The notes under the pieces were generated by a model, which was not told where the DNA came from, searched no databases, and saw nothing but the letters and a program-made list of their open reading frames with translations. From contig CATVQN010000096.1 in NCBI GenBank assembly GCA_958346135.1, positions 1-5,515 on the forward strand: DNA of 5,515 bases, read 5' to 3'. This stretch comes from an uncultured Eubacteriales bacterium (GTDB lineage: Bacteria; Bacillota; Clostridia; Monoglobales; Monoglobaceae). Position numbers and translations under genes: made by a program. Shown piece after piece: positions 5,485 to 5,515 of the stretch (positions are counted from its first letter, which is position 1; every line of letters starts with the position of its first letter).

Positions 5485-5515
5485 GAGCCGTACGAAGTAT
5501 TGTACCAAATAAGAG
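5485..5515 (+). other. Spacer after infA, runs off the window
   Basis: These 31 nt hold no gene. GTAC occurs twice (5489-5492 and 5501-5504) as a short inverted repeat around 8 nt, too weak to call a structure. No terminator is visible. rpmJ is the expected next gene from Bacillota gene order, but nothing here shows it directly. Confidence 0.4.

Overview
The window is a stretch of conserved chromosome: the distal half of the spc ribosomal-protein operon and the genes that follow it. All genes lie on the + strand in the order rplF (3' part only), rplR, rpsE, rpmD, rplO, secY, adk, map, a KOW-domain L14e-like gene, infA. Placing adk-map-KOW-infA directly after secY is typical of Bacillota. Strong AGGAGG-type ribosome binding sites, GTG and TTG starts, a four-cysteine (zinc-type) adenylate kinase LID and roughly 50% G+C suggest a member of class Clostridia, perhaps near the Oscillospiraceae/Ruminococcaceae. 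That finer placement is a guess. Several proteins carry cysteine where relatives often do not, which would suit an anaerobe.

Layout: positions 1-1508 hold L6 (C-terminal two thirds), L18, S5 and L30, separated by gaps of 24-29 nt. Positions 1509-1590 are a longer gap with two abutting GC-rich hairpins, followed by a very strong ribosome binding site. Positions 1591-3314 hold L15 and SecY, only 2 nt apart. Positions 3315-3582 are the one sizeable non-genic gap. It reads like a decayed coding sequence with Sel1-like repeat wording, and it also carries a possible weak terminator, a small hairpin and an extended -10 promoter candidate ahead of adk. Positions 3583-5484 hold adk, map, the KOW gene and infA with gaps of 1 nt, 6 nt and a 1-nt overlap, so they are probably translationally coupled. 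The last 31 nt are downstream of infA; rpmJ would be expected next but is not in the window.

The genes together serve protein synthesis and its immediate follow-up. L6, L18, L30, L15 and S5 build the ribosome, IF-1 starts translation, Map removes the initiator methionine, SecY exports membrane and secreted proteins, and Adk balances adenylate nucleotides. I see no mobile element, CRISPR array, tRNA or rRNA, and no new multi-gene system. The points worth a second look are the GC hairpin pair before rplO, the relic between secY and adk, and two substitutions at normally near-invariant positions of adenylate kinase (Ala7 and Ala33).
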